Part shown: positions 63,146 to 64,000 of the stretch, one piece after another
Position numbering within the stretch: the stretch's first letter is position 1
Layout of the letters: each line of letters opens with the position of its first letter
Assembly: GCA_039794405.1 (NCBI GenBank)
Contig: JBDIVL010000022.1
Coordinates: 6,307-70,306 of the forward strand
Length of the DNA stretch: 64,000 nt
Origin: JBDIVL01 sp039794405
GTDB lineage: Bacteria; Planctomycetota; Brocadiia; Brocadiales; Brocadiaceae
Reading direction: 5' to 3'
Made by a program: the position numbers and the translations under genes
The notes under the pieces: model-generated
What the model was told of the DNA's origin: nothing
The model's input: only the letters and a program-made list of their open reading frames with translations
The model's database searches: none

Positions 63146-63763
63146 ATGAAAGTTAAAAACAATCCCCCCGTTGACTATATAAAGGGAAAAAAAGTTAACG
63201 AAGTTATAAAGATATACTTTGAATTTAACCACTTAAAGCAACTCTATAGACAAGGGTGGTTACTGCGGAATGTTCCGGAGGAAAAATGTGAGACTGTGGC
63301 AGAGCATATTTATGGGGTAACTATGCTCTCTTTTATTATCGCTAACGAGTTTTTTCCTGAATTTGATATAACGAAGATTATCAAAATGGCACTAATTCAT
63401 GACCTGGGGGAAGCGCATGTGGGGGATCTTACACCTTACGATCAAATCCGTATTAATAAAAAGGAAGAAGACGAATATGAGGCAATTACCAAAATCCTTT
63501 CAAAACTTTCCTCCGGACAAGCATATTTGAACTTGTGGAAAGAATACCGGGATCAGAGTTCCCCAGAGGGCAAATTTGTCAAGCAAATAGATAGGTTGGA
63601 AATGGCTCTGCAGGCAAGTGTCTATGAGCATTTAGGCTACGGGAATATGCAAAACTTTTTTGACCATGCACAGAAAATATTCTCGGATGAGAAGCTTAAA
63701 AATATATTCAAAGACTTAAACCGTATCAGGCAGTGGTCTCCTGATATTCATTCGAAACACTAA
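63146..63763 (+). CDS. HD-domain hydrolase, YfbR/HDDC2-like
   Basis: 205 aa. The HD site is complete: VAEHIYGVTMLS (first His, about residue 53), ALIHDLGEAHVGDLTP (HD pair about 87-88, Glu and Asp of the YfbR branch) and QIDRLEMALQ (later Asp, about 150). Members are metal-dependent 5'-nucleotidases or similar phosphohydrolases acting on deoxynucleotides. LKQLYRQGWLLRNVP near the N-terminus matches the family (LKxxxRxGW). Has its own start 102 bases behind the fusion gene. Confidence 0.88.
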   Translation: MKVKNNPPVDYIKGKKVNEVIKIYFEFNHLKQLYRQGWLLRNVPEEKCETVAEHIYGVTMLSFIIANEFFPEFDITKIIKMALIHDLGEAHVGDLTPYDQIRINKKEEDEYEAITKILSKLSSGQAYLNLWKEYRDQSSPEGKFVKQIDRLEMALQASVYEHLGYGNMQNFFDHAQKIFSDEKLKNIFKDLNRIRQWSPDIHSKH

Positions 63764-63902
63764 AACTGGAAGATAAGTTACGAATTGATAATGTGGTTCA
63801 AACAGCATGCGGATTAATACGTATGTTGTATCAATAAGTGCTTACCGCAAAGGATGCGGAGAAAGCAAAGACCTTAACATTGAGTAGGAGGGAGGAATAG
63901 AG

Positions 63903-64000
63903 ATGGAGATGTCGAAGGCCATTTATCGGTTTATGGAAGATGAGATGATGAGATTGCTGTTATCCGAGGTAACCGACCTTACGTACATTTACGATACGGA
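63903..64000 (+). CDS. Start of an unidentified gene (3' end outside window)
   Basis: ATG at 63903 after an excellent ribosome-binding site (GGAGGGAGGAATAG). The 32 visible codons read MEMSKAIYRFMEDEMMRLLL then SEVTDLTYIYDT. The last part resembles the start of a PAS-type sensor domain, but this is too short to name. Confidence 0.6.
   Translation, partial: MEMSKAIYRFMEDEMMRLLLSEVTDLTYIYDT

Overview
The window looks like a stretch of chromosome from an anammox-type planctomycete (Brocadia/Jettenia/Kuenenia-like). This is inference from gene content: a Re-citrate-synthase-like enzyme next to succinyl-CoA synthetase and 2-oxoglutarate:ferredoxin oxidoreductase genes, system II cytochrome c maturation genes (ResB/CcsA), an SBBP-repeat surface protein, a SpoVG with a zinc ribbon, moderate-to-low GC, and many small palindromic intergenic repeats. 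No anammox signature gene (hydrazine synthase or dehydrogenase) lies inside the window, so the assignment is not proven.

Layout. 1-7856: a TCA-cycle block (partial Re-citrate synthase, sucC, sucD, then korD-korA-korB), interrupted by a PAS-GGDEF-EAL gene that carries an in-frame amber codon. 7857-16559: a repeat-rich, loosely packed region with a Tat-exported DUF362 protein, a large multi-PAS histidine kinase, a 2-hydroxyacyl-CoA dehydratase-like protein and an HDOD protein. 16575-19800 (minus): cytochrome c maturation ResB and CcsA plus a PpiC-type lipoprotein. tRNA-Leu(UAA) and tRNA-Cys follow. 20451-30602: SBBP protein, ComEC, Hsp20, YHS protein, a membrane/TPR protein and PhoU (with an N-terminal in-frame stop). 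30880-33280 (minus): a molybdate cluster modE-mop-modB-modC without modA, with a perfect 20-bp palindrome in front of modE. Then come tRNA-Leu(CAA), an AddB-like nuclease, a Ste24-type protease and several small secreted or membrane proteins.

43725-44287 holds a tiny candidate RiPP locus: a 40-residue leader-like peptide, a 52-codon ORF and a PqqD-type RRE protein, with no maturase next to them. 44957-56738 is mostly housekeeping: gpsA; glyA and prfB (RF2 with a CTTTGAC programmed frameshift); sugar-nucleotide genes; rsmD-ispE-spoVG; ilvB; an RnfB-like ferredoxin; rsmE; manC. The end holds a GNAT protein, ettA, a c-di-GMP-I riboswitch, a response regulator-GGDEF-methyltransferase fusion, an HD hydrolase and the start of a further gene.

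The intergenic DNA is crowded with dispersed repeats: at least five families recur within these 64 kb, one of them a composite element of about 115 bp bounded by two palindromes. c-di-GMP signalling appears three times (broken GGDEF-EAL gene, degenerate GGDEF fusion, riboswitch).
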